Assembly (NCBI RefSeq): GCF_003367395.1
Contig: NZ_CP031417.1
Location: 4,216,001-4,280,000 of the forward strand
DNA: 64,000 bases
Direction of reading: 5' to 3'
DNA from: Pseudolabrys taiwanensis
Lineage (GTDB): Bacteria; Pseudomonadota; Alphaproteobacteria; Rhizobiales; Xanthobacteraceae
Of this stretch, positions 21,734 through 29,865 are shown one piece after another (the first letter of the stretch is position 1; every line of letters begins with the position of its first letter). Below the pieces are notes generated by a model. The model searched no databases, was not told the origin of the DNA, and worked only from the letters and a program-made list of their open reading frames with translations. Position numbers and translations under genes: made by a program.

Positions 21734-22141
21734 TCAGCTCGGACGGCGTGCGTCGGGCGTGCCCGACCACATCTTTTCGAGGTTGTAGAACTCGCGCGCC
21801 TCGGGCTTGAACACATGGACGATGATATCGCCCGCATCGATCAGGACCCAATCGCCTTGCTTGGCGCCTTCAACGCGGATGCGTTTCACGCCGGCTTTTT
21901 CCAGGTCCTTGACCACGCGATCGGCCACCGAGATGACATGGCGGTCCGATCGTCCGCTGGTCACCACCATGTAATCGGCGATCGAAGTCTTGCCGGCGAG
22001 GTCGATGCTGACAGTGTCCTCGGCCTTCATGTCTTCGGCGGCGGCGAGGGCAATGCGGAGTGTCTCCTGCGCGCTGAGGGCATTGGAGACGGTTTCGGGT
22101 GCGGTCTTCTTCGCTGCCCGAGAGAGTGCCTGTGTAGCCAG
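21734..22141 (-). CDS. rsfS: Ribosomal silencing factor RsfS, probably starting at CTG
   Basis: RsfS binds ribosomal protein uL14 and blocks subunit joining under starvation. The core IDLAGKTSIADYMVVTSGRS...DWVLIDAGDIIVHVF is clear. The first ATG in frame (22030) would cut off the N-terminal helix of the family: the frame upstream reads ETLRIALAAAEDMKAED, typical RsfS sequence. No ATG, GTG or TTG precedes that helix, but a CTG at 22141 has AAAGGACG eight bases upstream, giving a 135-residue protein starting (M)ATQALSRAAKK. I therefore take the CTG as start; this is an inference from similarity and spacing. Confidence 0.82.
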   Translation of the reverse strand: MATQALSRAAKKTAPETVSNALSAQETLRIALAAAEDMKAEDTVSIDLAGKTSIADYMVVTSGRSDRHVISVADRVVKDLEKAGVKRIRVEGAKQGDWVLIDAGDIIVHVFKPEAREFYNLEKMWSGTPDARRPS

Positions 22142-22238
22142 GGGTGCTCGTCCTTTCAGGTTGTCGCACTCGACCCGGTTGAAACCGGGACCAAGGTAAA
22201 GATAGCGATTTCGGCGGTTTTTTCCAGGCGCCGGTCGA

Positions 22239-22877
22239 TCAATCGGCGGGGCTGGGCTCGTCGCGTAAAGCGCGCAGGGCCGTGGACGAGAGCGGCGACT
22301 TCAGACCGTGCAGGAAGGCCCAGGCCGGCGCTTTCCGGTCGGGCAGGGTGGTGGCTGCCTGCTCGGGCAAGCGGAAGGTACGCAACGCCTGGCCGGCCGG
22401 GCTGGCGCCGGCATAGAGGCTTGGGCCCAGGCGGTCGACGACCACGATCGGAACCAGGTTCGCAATGCCGCGCCACCTCTGCCATCGGTGGAAGCTCCGC
22501 AGATTGTCCGCGCCCATGATCCAGACGAAGCGCACGCCCGGGCAGCGGGCGCGCAGCCAGGAGATGGTGTCGTAGGTGTACCGCGTCTTGATGACAGCCT
22601 CGAGGCCGGTGACGTCGATACGCGGATGGTGCGTCAGCGCGCGGGCGGCGGCGATGCGCTCCGAGAGCGGCGCCAGGTTCCGGGTATTCTTGAGCGGGTT
22701 GCCCGGGGTCACGAGCCACCATACGCGATCGAGCTTCAGGCGCTTGAGCGCGAGCAGCGACGCGGCGAGATGGGCGCGATGCGGCGGGTCGAACGTTCCG
22801 CCGAACAGCCCGATTCTCATGCCGGGCGCGTGGGGGGGCAGGACGCGCTCGGAGCGGTCTAGTTCTTGAGAATTCAC
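22239..22877 (-). CDS. nadD: Nicotinate-nucleotide adenylyltransferase
   Basis: A 212-residue enzyme that joins nicotinate mononucleotide and ATP to deamido-NAD. It has the nucleotidyltransferase motif [14 protein letters not shown] near residue 23, the substrate segment [12 protein letters not shown], and the C-terminal SSTALR. The start is GTG at 22877, overlapping the proA stop by four bases (GTGA), so it is coupled to proA. The order proB-proA-nadD-rsfS is standard in Hyphomicrobiales. Confidence 0.93.
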   Translation of the reverse strand: MNSQELDRSERVLPPHAPGMRIGLFGGTFDPPHRAHLAASLLALKRLKLDRVWWLVTPGNPLKNTRNLAPLSERIAAARALTHHPRIDVTGLEAVIKTRYTYDTISWLRARCPGVRFVWIMGADNLRSFHRWQRWRGIANLVPIVVVDRLGPSLYAGASPAGQALRTFRLPEQAATTLPDRKAPAWAFLHGLKSPLSSTALRALRDEPSPAD

Positions 22878-24166
22878 GGCCGTATCTGACCGGTGCCGCG
22901 GATGCGGTATTTGAATGTGGTGAGCTGTTCGGCGCCGACCGGCCCGCGGGCATGCAGGCGTCCGGTGGCAATGCCGATCTCGGCACCGAAGCCGAATTCG
23001 CCGCCATCGGCGAACTGGGTCGAGGCGTTGTGCAGCACGATCGCCGAGTCGACCTGGGCGAGGAACTTGTCAGCGGCGGCCTGGTCGTCGGTGATGATCG
23101 CGTCGGTATGGTGCGAGCCGTAGCGCTCGATGTGCGCGATCGCATCGTCGATGCCGTCGACCACCTTGGCGGCGATGATGGCGTCGAGATATTCGGTCGA
23201 CCAATCTTCTTCGCTCGCCGGCTTTACGCGGTTGTCGACCGCCTGCACGGCCTTGTCGCCGCGGATTTCGCAGCCGGCATCGAGCAGCATTTCGATCAGC
23301 GGCTTCAGGTGCGTGGCCGCGCAGGCGCGATCGACCAGCAAGGTCTCCGCCGCGCCGCAGACGCCGGTGCGACGCATCTTCGCGTTTAGAACGATCGTCT
23401 TCGCCATGTCGAGCGACGCAGCTTTGTCGATGTAGACATGCACATTGCCATCGAGATGGGCGAACACCGGCACGCGCGCCTCGGCCTGGACGCGCGCGAC
23501 CAGGCCCTTGCCGCCACGGGGCACGATGACGTCGATATTGCCGTCCAGCCCGGCGAGCATCTCGCCGACTGCGGCGCGATCGCGGGTCGGCACCAACGAG
23601 ATCGCCGCCTCGGGCAGACCGGCGGCGCGCAGGCCTTCCTCCAGCGCGGCGTGGATGGCGCGTGAGGAGCGGGCCGAGTCCGAGCCGCCGCGCAGGATCG
23701 CGGCATTGCCGGCCTTGAGGCACAGCACACCGGCGTCGGCCGTCACGTTGGGCCGGCTCTCGTAGATGATGCCGATGACGCCCAGCGGCACCCGCACGCG
23801 CTCGACGCGCATGCCGTTCGGCCGGGTCCAGGCCTCGGTGACTTGGCCGACCGGATCCTTCAGCGCGGCCACGACTTCGATGCCGGCGGCGACGCCCTCG
23901 ACGCGGGCTTCGTTCAGCGCCAGGCGGTCGAGATAGGCCTTGGCGGCGCCGCCGGCCTTGGCCTCGGCGATGTCTTCGGCGTTGGCGGCCAGGATTGCCG
24001 CCTTCCGGGCGCGCACGGCCGCGGCCATGGCCGTCAGGGCCCGGTCCTTCTGCTCGGCCGGGGTAAGCGCCAGAACGCGCGCGGCGGCGCGCGCCTCGCG
24101 GCCGATGCCGGCCATCAGGACGGAAATATCGCCAGTTCCATCAATGCTTTTCAGCGGCGCTGTCAT
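22874..24166 (-). CDS. proA: Gamma-glutamyl phosphate reductase
   Basis: A 430-residue NADPH-dependent reductase making glutamate-5-semialdehyde in proline synthesis. The catalytic Cys lies in [13 protein letters not shown]; the cofactor region [13 protein letters not shown] and the segment [11 protein letters not shown] are typical. I start it at the ATG at 24166 ([10 protein letters not shown]); an in-frame ATG at 24190 would add eight residues. Its partner proB lies 1.6 kb upstream on the same strand, separated by a plus-strand hydrolase, a small plus gene and a possible minus gene, which is unusual. Confidence 0.95.
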   Translation of the reverse strand: MTAPLKSIDGTGDISVLMAGIGREARAAARVLALTPAEQKDRALTAMAAAVRARKAAILAANAEDIAEAKAGGAAKAYLDRLALNEARVEGVAAGIEVVAALKDPVGQVTEAWTRPNGMRVERVRVPLGVIGIIYESRPNVTADAGVLCLKAGNAAILRGGSDSARSSRAIHAALEEGLRAAGLPEAAISLVPTRDRAAVGEMLAGLDGNIDVIVPRGGKGLVARVQAEARVPVFAHLDGNVHVYIDKAASLDMAKTIVLNAKMRRTGVCGAAETLLVDRACAATHLKPLIEMLLDAGCEIRGDKAVQAVDNRVKPASEEDWSTEYLDAIIAAKVVDGIDDAIAHIERYGSHHTDAIITDDQAAADKFLAQVDSAIVLHNASTQFADGGEFGFGAEIGIATGRLHARGPVGAEQLTTFKYRIRGTGQIRP

Positions 24167-24407
24167 CGAAATTCCAAATATCCGGGCCATACGTGCACGG
24201 CCCCGAAGGGCTTACCTAACACGTCGCTGTTCCGCCTGCGAGATGCCGGTAAAGCCGGCATAGCTGCGACCCGCCGTGGGGATATCGGGGACAGCGGGGG
24301 CAACGCGCCACGACGCGAAACCGATCAATTGACCTACACATTGAGCTGTCACGCTGGCAGCAACTTGAATTTGCGTCCCGAACGTGGGCGCAAGTGAGGA
24401 GGGTCAC

Positions 24408-24587
24408 ATGGCGTATCGTCTCAGCCGGCTTCCCAGCCGCTTTCCGGTCGGTACCAAGTTCATCGTCGAAGGCCGCGACGGCGAGGTTAAGCGCTATCTC
24501 GAGTTTCCCGACGGCACCAAAGTGCGGCTGCCGCCGCAGCCCGAGCGGCCGCCCGTGCGCCGCCGCGGCAAGCGGCGCGCTGCCTAA
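24408..24587 (+). CDS. Small conserved basic protein
   Basis: A 59-residue protein beginning MAYRLSRLPSRFPVGTKFIVEG, with a two-stranded pattern (TKFIVEGRDGEVKRYLEFPDGTKVRL) and an Arg/Lys-rich tail (RRRGKRRAA). The RBS GAGGAGGG lies six bases before the ATG, better than most in this window. I recall similar short ORFs in Hyphomicrobiales but no function. The basic tail suggests RNA or DNA contact, which is only a guess. It is transcribed divergently from proA. Confidence 0.7.
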   Translation: MAYRLSRLPSRFPVGTKFIVEGRDGEVKRYLEFPDGTKVRLPPQPERPPVRRRGKRRAA

Positions 24588-24600
24588 GTTCCTGAATTTA

Positions 24601-24628
24601 CAAAAAAAGAAGGGGCCCATGGGCCCCT
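24601..24628 (-). terminator. Rho-independent terminator reading leftward
   Basis: The perfect palindrome GGGGCCCATGGGCCCC (24613-24628) is followed on the minus strand by TTCTTTTTTTG, a textbook U-tract. On the plus strand there is no U-tract. It therefore ends a leftward transcript, best explained by the small minus gene at 24659-24955. Confidence 0.75.
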
Positions 24629-24658
24629 GGGGGTAGTTGTGTCGGTTGATCGATGCCG

Positions 24659-24955
24659 TCAGCGGCATGGGGGATGCATTGCGGTGCGCTGTTCGCTCAC
24701 GGCCCCATGCCGCCAAATGAAGCTCAGGCGTTTGCCCCGGGCAATCCGCCAAAACGTCACGTGGATCAGATTGTCGCGGATGTCGGCGCCGTCCGCCGCG
24801 CGCCGCTCCACTGCCGAGATGTGAGCCGCCCCGAGCGGCCCCTCCTTTCCCGACATCAAATTGATCGCCGCCGCACGCCAACCCTGTGACGCGTGCGACT
24901 TTCCTGTATTGAACGCGGCCATCAGCCGGACACCGTCCGATATGGGATGACGCAT
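24659..24955 (-). CDS. Possible small protein divergent from the hydrolase gene
   Basis: A 98-residue frame (87 residues from the second Met at 24922). The composition looks protein-like: AAFNTGKSHASQGWRAAAIN, then LIHVTFWRIARGKRLSFIWRHG. I recognise no family and see no signal peptide. In favour: a strong terminator lies about 30 bases beyond its stop on the same strand, and no other leftward gene explains that terminator. Against: no clear ribosome binding site, and the first start codon shares bases with the start of the plus-strand hydrolase gene. Moderate to low certainty. Confidence 0.4.
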   Translation of the reverse strand: MRHPISDGVRLMAAFNTGKSHASQGWRAAAINLMSGKEGPLGAAHISAVERRAADGADIRDNLIHVTFWRIARGKRLSFIWRHGAVSEQRTAMHPPCR

Positions 24956-25784
24956 GCAAGCCGACGATGCCGTTCAGACGACTGATCTCGAGTATCGCCG
25001 CATCGATGGCCTGACGCTGTTGGGCCGTCTTTACCGCCCGGCCGGTGGAACGCGCTTTCCGGTAATGATCGACGTCCATGGCGGCGGCTGGACCAGCGGC
25101 GACCGGCTCAATAACACCGTGATTGACCGCGCTTTGGCCGAGGCCGGCATTGCGGTCTTTGCGATTGATTTCCGGATGCCGCCGGTCGCGGGCTATCCGG
25201 CCGCGTTGGAAGACGTCGCCTTCGCCATTCGCTGGCTCAAGGCCAATGCGGCGCAACTCGGCTTCACGCCGACGGTTTTCGGCGGCATCGGCACGTCGAG
25301 CGGTGGCCATCTGTTGCTGACCACTGTGTTGCGCCCGGACGATCACGCGCCGCCGGATGCAACGCCGCGCGGCCAAGACGGCGAACTCGCATTCGCCATC
25401 ACATGCTGGCCGGTGGCCGATCCGCTCGCGCGCTACCGCATGGCGACGGCGAGAGGCATTTCGAATCTCGTCAACGCGCATCACGCCTTCTGGCCGGATG
25501 AAGCGGCGATGGAAAAGGCCAATCCGCAGATGATGCTCGATCGCGGCGAGGTCGAGCGCTTGCCGCCGCTGTTGATGCTGCAGGGGACGGCCGACGAAAA
25601 CGTCGAGCACGCGCGGGCCGACATGTTCGCCGCCAGCTATCGCGCGCATGGCGGCCAGATCGACCTGCACAAATATGTCGGCGCGCCGCATATGTTCATC
25701 ACGCGCGATCCGCAGGCGGCAGCGGCGCGTGAGGGCCTTGCCACGCTTATCGCGTTTGCAAAGCGCCACGCCGGGCTCGGCTGA
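24954..25784 (+). CDS. Alpha/beta hydrolase (HGGG type)
   Basis: A 276-residue cytoplasmic hydrolase. The oxyanion-hole motif HGGGW lies near residue 43, the nucleophile elbow GTSSGGH near 118, the acid in LQGTADENV near 209 and the catalytic His in YVGAPHMFI near 245. It belongs to the hormone-sensitive-lipase/BD-FAE-like carboxylesterases; the substrate is unknown. It lies between proA and proB on the opposite strand, breaking the usual proBA operon, and ends seven bases from the convergent proB stop. Confidence 0.85.
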   Translation: MQADDAVQTTDLEYRRIDGLTLLGRLYRPAGGTRFPVMIDVHGGGWTSGDRLNNTVIDRALAEAGIAVFAIDFRMPPVAGYPAALEDVAFAIRWLKANAAQLGFTPTVFGGIGTSSGGHLLLTTVLRPDDHAPPDATPRGQDGELAFAITCWPVADPLARYRMATARGISNLVNAHHAFWPDEAAMEKANPQMMLDRGEVERLPPLLMLQGTADENVEHARADMFAASYRAHGGQIDLHKYVGAPHMFITRDPQAAAAREGLATLIAFAKRHAGLG

Positions 25785-25790
25785 CGACAG

Positions 25791-26918
25791 TTATTCCCCG
25801 GCGAGGGCCAGGTCGTCCCGGTGCACCATTTCGGTGCGGCCTTCGTAGCCCAGCAAATCGCGCACGTCGGCCGATGACCGGCCTTTGACCTTCTCGGCAT
25901 CGAGCGCGTCGTAGGCGATGAGGCCGCGGCCGACCTCGGCGCCATCGGGGCCGCGCACGATCACTGCATCGCCGCGTTCGAACGCGCCTTCCACTTTGGT
26001 GACACCGGCCGGCAACAGGCTCGCGCCCGAACGCAATGCGCGCACCGCGCCGGCGTCGATATGCAGCGCGCCGCGCGGCTCAAGCGAACCGGCGATCCAT
26101 TTCTTGCGCGAGGTGACGGGATTGGCCGGCGTCAGGAACCAGGTGCACGGCCCGCCATCGGCGATGCGTTTGAGCGGCCTTTGCACGTGACCGGAGGCGA
26201 TCACCATATGGGTGCCGGCGGTGGTCGCGATCTTGCCGGCTTCGATCTTGGTCACCATGCCGCCGCGCGAGAGCTCGGAGCCGGAAGCCCCCGCCATGGC
26301 TTCGATCTCCGCGGAGATGCGCGGCACCACCGGCACCAGCCTGGCGTCAGGGTTATGCGCCGGCGGCTTGTCGTAAAGCCCGTCGATGTCGGACAGCAGG
26401 ACGAGCAGGTCCGCGCTCACCATGGTGGCGACGCGCGCCGCCAGGCGGTCGTTGTCGCCGTAGCGGATCTCGGTGGTCGCGACGGTGTCGTTCTCGTTGA
26501 TCACCGGCACGCTCTTCCATTCGAGCAGCTTCGCGACGGTCGAGCGCGCGTTGAGATAACGGCGGCGCTCCTCGGTATCGCCGAGGGTCACGAGCACCTG
26601 ACCGGCGGTGATGCCATGCGCGCCGAGCGCCTCCGACCACGCACGCGCGAGCGCGATCTGCCCGACCGCGGCGGCGGCCTGCGCCTCCTCGAGCTTGAGC
26701 GCGCCGCGCGGCAGGCCGAGCACGGCACGCCCCAGCGCGATCGCGCCGGAGGACACCACCAGAACGTCGCGGCCGCGGCCGTGGATGTCGGCGATATCGG
26801 CGCAGAGCCCGTCGAGCCAGTCGCGCTTAAGGCCCCCCGCCGCATGGTCGACGAGAAGCGCGGAGCCGACCTTAACGACGATGCGGCGGAAGTCTTTGAG
26901 TACAGGCGTCTTGGACAT
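25791..26918 (-). CDS. proB: Glutamate 5-kinase
   Basis: A 375-residue enzyme catalysing the first step of proline synthesis. The N-terminal amino-acid-kinase domain opens [14 protein letters not shown], with [28 protein letters not shown] and DIDGLYD, then a C-terminal PUA domain from about residue 285 ([24 protein letters not shown]). I use the ATG at 26918 ([10 protein letters not shown]). Feedback inhibition by proline is expected from the family. The partner proA is separated from it here. Confidence 0.95.
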   Translation of the reverse strand: MSKTPVLKDFRRIVVKVGSALLVDHAAGGLKRDWLDGLCADIADIHGRGRDVLVVSSGAIALGRAVLGLPRGALKLEEAQAAAAVGQIALARAWSEALGAHGITAGQVLVTLGDTEERRRYLNARSTVAKLLEWKSVPVINENDTVATTEIRYGDNDRLAARVATMVSADLLVLLSDIDGLYDKPPAHNPDARLVPVVPRISAEIEAMAGASGSELSRGGMVTKIEAGKIATTAGTHMVIASGHVQRPLKRIADGGPCTWFLTPANPVTSRKKWIAGSLEPRGALHIDAGAVRALRSGASLLPAGVTKVEGAFERGDAVIVRGPDGAEVGRGLIAYDALDAEKVKGRSSADVRDLLGYEGRTEMVHRDDLALAGE

Positions 26919-27044
26919 GGTCCCGGCGAGCGTTCGAATATGCGGGGTCTTTAGCATGGCTTTCGCGATGCCGTCATGGGGCCAGGGATACTGTGGTTTC
27001 CAGCTATTCGCCAATCGGGCTCACGCGCGGGCCCGGCCGGATGG

Positions 27045-27482
27045 CTAGTTGCCATCGCTGTCGTCGCTTTGGTTCTCGTTGTCCTCCGGCCAATTGGCGA
27101 GGCATGGATCGAGCACGATATTGTTCGGACCCAGGCGGCGGAATCCACCTTTCATGTAGACCTTGTCGCCGACCTTCATGCCGTTCTCCTGGTAGGCGAC
27201 GCAAAGCACGCGCACATGCGGTGGCGCGCACATGCCGAAATACCAGAGGGCGCCGTCGGTCTTCACGAGTTCGAGCACGCCGACAATCGACAGGTCTATT
27301 CTCATATCGGTGTCGGGCAGGCCCTCGGTCATGGCGCGCACTTCGCTGCAAGTGGCCGATCGCTGCGCCGGTTGATCGCCGAGCGATAAAGCCGGCCGGT
27401 CCTTGAACAGATCCTCCTGCGCCGATGCCACGCCGGCCCAGAAGCAGTTGATGATGACAGCAAGCGCGCACGCATGGCGCAT
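27045..27482 (-). CDS. Small secreted hypothetical protein
   Basis: A 145-residue protein from the ATG at 27482 with a signal peptide (MRHACALAVIINCFWAGVASAQ, cleavage after ASA). The mature part has cysteines in TCSEVRAM, FGMCAPP, VLCVAY and LDPCLANWPE, probably two disulfides, and a beta-rich end (KVGDKVYMKGGFRRLGPNNIV) that could be an OB-like fold. It ends with an acidic tail (EDNENQSDDSDGN). It does not match a family I can name. It is transcribed alone on the minus strand, divergent from the binding-protein gene at 27653. Confidence 0.6.
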   Translation of the reverse strand: MRHACALAVIINCFWAGVASAQEDLFKDRPALSLGDQPAQRSATCSEVRAMTEGLPDTDMRIDLSIVGVLELVKTDGALWYFGMCAPPHVRVLCVAYQENGMKVGDKVYMKGGFRRLGPNNIVLDPCLANWPEDNENQSDDSDGN

Positions 27483-27652
27483 GGAAGCGTCTCCCGGCTC
27501 CGCTCGATAAAAGATTGCTAGCCCATGCGTGTGGACGGATTGCGGCGACATAAAGGGCATAAGTATGGACTTTAAATTCTAATTGTGAGACCGTGGCCGG
27601 CAGCCGGCGCTCACAAGCCGGCGCAAAAACAGAAAATCGGGGAGAACGGCTC

Positions 27653-28612
27653 ATGGTGCGTCTGATCCTGCTGGCGCTTGTCGCGCTCATAGTGCCGGCC
27701 CATGCGCAAGAGACCTATCCGTCGCGCGCCATTACCATCGTCTGTCCGTTTGCGGCCGGCACCACGCCGGACCTCATCGCGCGGCAATTCGCCGACGCGT
27801 TGTCGAAGCGCGTCGGGCAGCCGGTTGTGGTGGAAAGCAAGCTCGGCGCGGGCGGATTGATCGGCACCGAATATGCCGCGCAGCAGAAGCCGGACGGCTA
27901 TACGTTGTTCCTGGGCTCGAAAGACACCAACGCCGTCCTGGTGCATCTTTATCCCAAGCGCAACTTCGATCCGAACAAGGCGCTGGTACCGATCTCGCTG
28001 CTCGGCGCCATCGACAATGCCTTCGTGGTATCGCCGTCGCTCGGTATCGACTCGCTGAAGGACTTCATCGAAGCATCCAAAAAGGGCCGCACCTTCACGT
28101 TCGCTTCGCCCGGCGTCGGCACCAATCTGCATCTGCTGGGTGAGTTGCTGCGCATCAACGAAAATCTCAAGATGACGCACGTTCCCTATCGGGCGTTTCC
28201 GACCGCATTCCAGGACGTGATGACCGGCCGCGTCGACATGGTGGTCGCAGGCGTGCCGCCGATCACCGGCATGCTCGCGGCCGGCAAGCTCAAGGCGCTG
28301 GCGGTCACCGGGCCCAAGCGCGCGGCCGGATTGCCCGATGTGCCGACCACCAAGGAACTGGGCTACGACGACCTTACGTTCGTCGGCTGGTTCGGTCTGC
28401 TGGCGCCGACCGGTACGCCGCAAGCGATCGTCGACAAACTGAACGCGGAAGCCAGAGCGATCGCGCAGCAGCCGGACTATCGCGCGAGCCTGGAAAAGGT
28501 CTACGTCACGCCGGCAAGCGGCACGGCGGCCGAGTTCAAGTCGCTGATGGAGGCCGAGACCAAGCGCATGGGCGACTTGGTCGTGAAAGCCGACGTGAAG
28601 ATCGAGCAGTAG
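27653..28612 (+). CDS. Tripartite tricarboxylate transporter substrate-binding protein (Bug family)
   Basis: A 319-residue periplasmic binding protein with signal peptide MVRLILLALVALIVPAHAQ. Family features: YPSRAITIVCPFAAGTTPDL at the mature start, then VVVESKLGAGGLIGTEYAA, KMTHVPYRAFPTAFQDVMTG and ALAVTGPKRAAGLPDVPTT. The start at 27653 has GGGGAGAACGGC upstream. Bug proteins bind carboxylates and often exist as orphans without the TctAB membrane subunits, as here. The ligand cannot be told. It converges with the cytochrome gene of the dehydrogenase cluster. Confidence 0.9.
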   Translation: MVRLILLALVALIVPAHAQETYPSRAITIVCPFAAGTTPDLIARQFADALSKRVGQPVVVESKLGAGGLIGTEYAAQQKPDGYTLFLGSKDTNAVLVHLYPKRNFDPNKALVPISLLGAIDNAFVVSPSLGIDSLKDFIEASKKGRTFTFASPGVGTNLHLLGELLRINENLKMTHVPYRAFPTAFQDVMTGRVDMVVAGVPPITGMLAAGKLKALAVTGPKRAAGLPDVPTTKELGYDDLTFVGWFGLLAPTGTPQAIVDKLNAEARAIAQQPDYRASLEKVYVTPASGTAAEFKSLMEAETKRMGDLVVKADVKIEQ

Positions 28613-28641
28613 CGCCGGCGCAAGGCGCTACGCTGCATGCG

Positions 28642-29865
28642 TCAGTTGCCGGACTGCAATTGCCTTCGGAGCTTCGCGACGTCTTCGGCCGGCACGGCGG
28701 TCGCGGCATTGCCCCAGGTGTTGCGCACATAGGTCAGCACATCCGCGACCTGGGCGTCGTTGAGGCGCCAGGCGAGCGACGGCATCGCCGGCGCGGTCGG
28801 CGCCGCATGTGTCGCCCCGGCTTGACTGCCTGCGAGCACGACGCGGATCAGGCTCGTGGCGTCCGCTTGCTGCGTCAGCGCGTTGCCGGCAAGGCGCGGG
28901 AACAACTTGGGCGTACCTTCGCCGTTGCCGCCGTGACAGGCCGAGCAGTTGTCGGCGTAGATTGCCGCGCCCGTGCGCATCGCCGCGCTGTCGGCGGCGA
29001 TTGCGCTCCGTGTTTGGGTTTCGCCGGGCAGGTCCTTCAGATAGACCGCGACGGCGCGCAAATCGGCGTCGGTCATCTTCGAGGTCGAGTTGCTGACCAC
29101 TTCGGCCATCGGGCCGGAGGCGATGTCGAAACGGTTGGTCCCGGTCTTGAGATAACCGGTGATGTCGTCGAGGCTCCATTGGCCGAGACCGTCACGCGGC
29201 GCGGACGTTATCTTCGGCGCCATCCAGCCTTGCAGCACTTCACCCGCGAGCGCGACGTTGGTCTTGTCGGCGCCCGACCAGGTCTTCGGCGAGTGACACA
29301 CGCCGCAATGCCCGGGACCCTCGACGATATAAGCGCCGCGATTCCACTCCGCCGATTTCTGCGGATTGGGCGTGAAGTCGGCCGGCGTGAAATTCAGCCA
29401 GTTCCAGCCGATCAGCGACAATCGGATGTTGAAGGGGAATGGCAGCTGATTGGCCACGACCGCGTTCTTCACGGGCTGCAGCGCGTTCAGATAGACCCAG
29501 AGATCGCCGATGTCGCCGTCGCTCATGCGGCTATAGGCGGGGTAAGGCATCGCCGGATAGAGGCGAATGCCGTTGTGACCGATGCCGGTCTTCATCATCC
29601 GCCGGAAGTCTTCCGCCGACCAGTTGCCGATGCCGGTCTCCGGATCCGGCGTGATGTTGGGCGCGACCAACTTGCCGAACGGCGTCTGCAACGCGACGCC
29701 GCCCGCGAAAGGCGCGCCGCCCGGCAGCGTATGGCAGCCGGCACAATCGCCGAGCACGGCCATGTAACGCCCGCGTTCGAGTTGATCGAACTGATTCTCG
29801 GCGGCATTGGCACCGAAGCTCGCGATCAGCGCGGTGGCCGCAGCGAAGGCGAATGACAATCTCAT
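28642..29865 (-). CDS. Three-heme cytochrome c subunit of a gluconate/alcohol-type dehydrogenase
   Basis: A 407-residue exported cytochrome with signal peptide MRLSFAFAAATALIASFGANA. Three CxxCH sites are present: CAGCH (about residue 45), CGVCH (about 190) and CSACH (about 305), each with a downstream Met ligand candidate. It accepts electrons from the flavoprotein subunit and passes them to quinone or cytochrome oxidase. The frame extends far upstream (to 30192), but that part overlaps the flavoprotein gene in another frame; the ATG at 29865 overlaps the flavoprotein stop by four bases (ATGA). Confidence 0.92.
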   Translation of the reverse strand: MRLSFAFAAATALIASFGANAAENQFDQLERGRYMAVLGDCAGCHTLPGGAPFAGGVALQTPFGKLVAPNITPDPETGIGNWSAEDFRRMMKTGIGHNGIRLYPAMPYPAYSRMSDGDIGDLWVYLNALQPVKNAVVANQLPFPFNIRLSLIGWNWLNFTPADFTPNPQKSAEWNRGAYIVEGPGHCGVCHSPKTWSGADKTNVALAGEVLQGWMAPKITSAPRDGLGQWSLDDITGYLKTGTNRFDIASGPMAEVVSNSTSKMTDADLRAVAVYLKDLPGETQTRSAIAADSAAMRTGAAIYADNCSACHGGNGEGTPKLFPRLAGNALTQQADATSLIRVVLAGSQAGATHAAPTAPAMPSLAWRLNDAQVADVLTYVRNTWGNAATAVPAEDVAKLRRQLQSGN

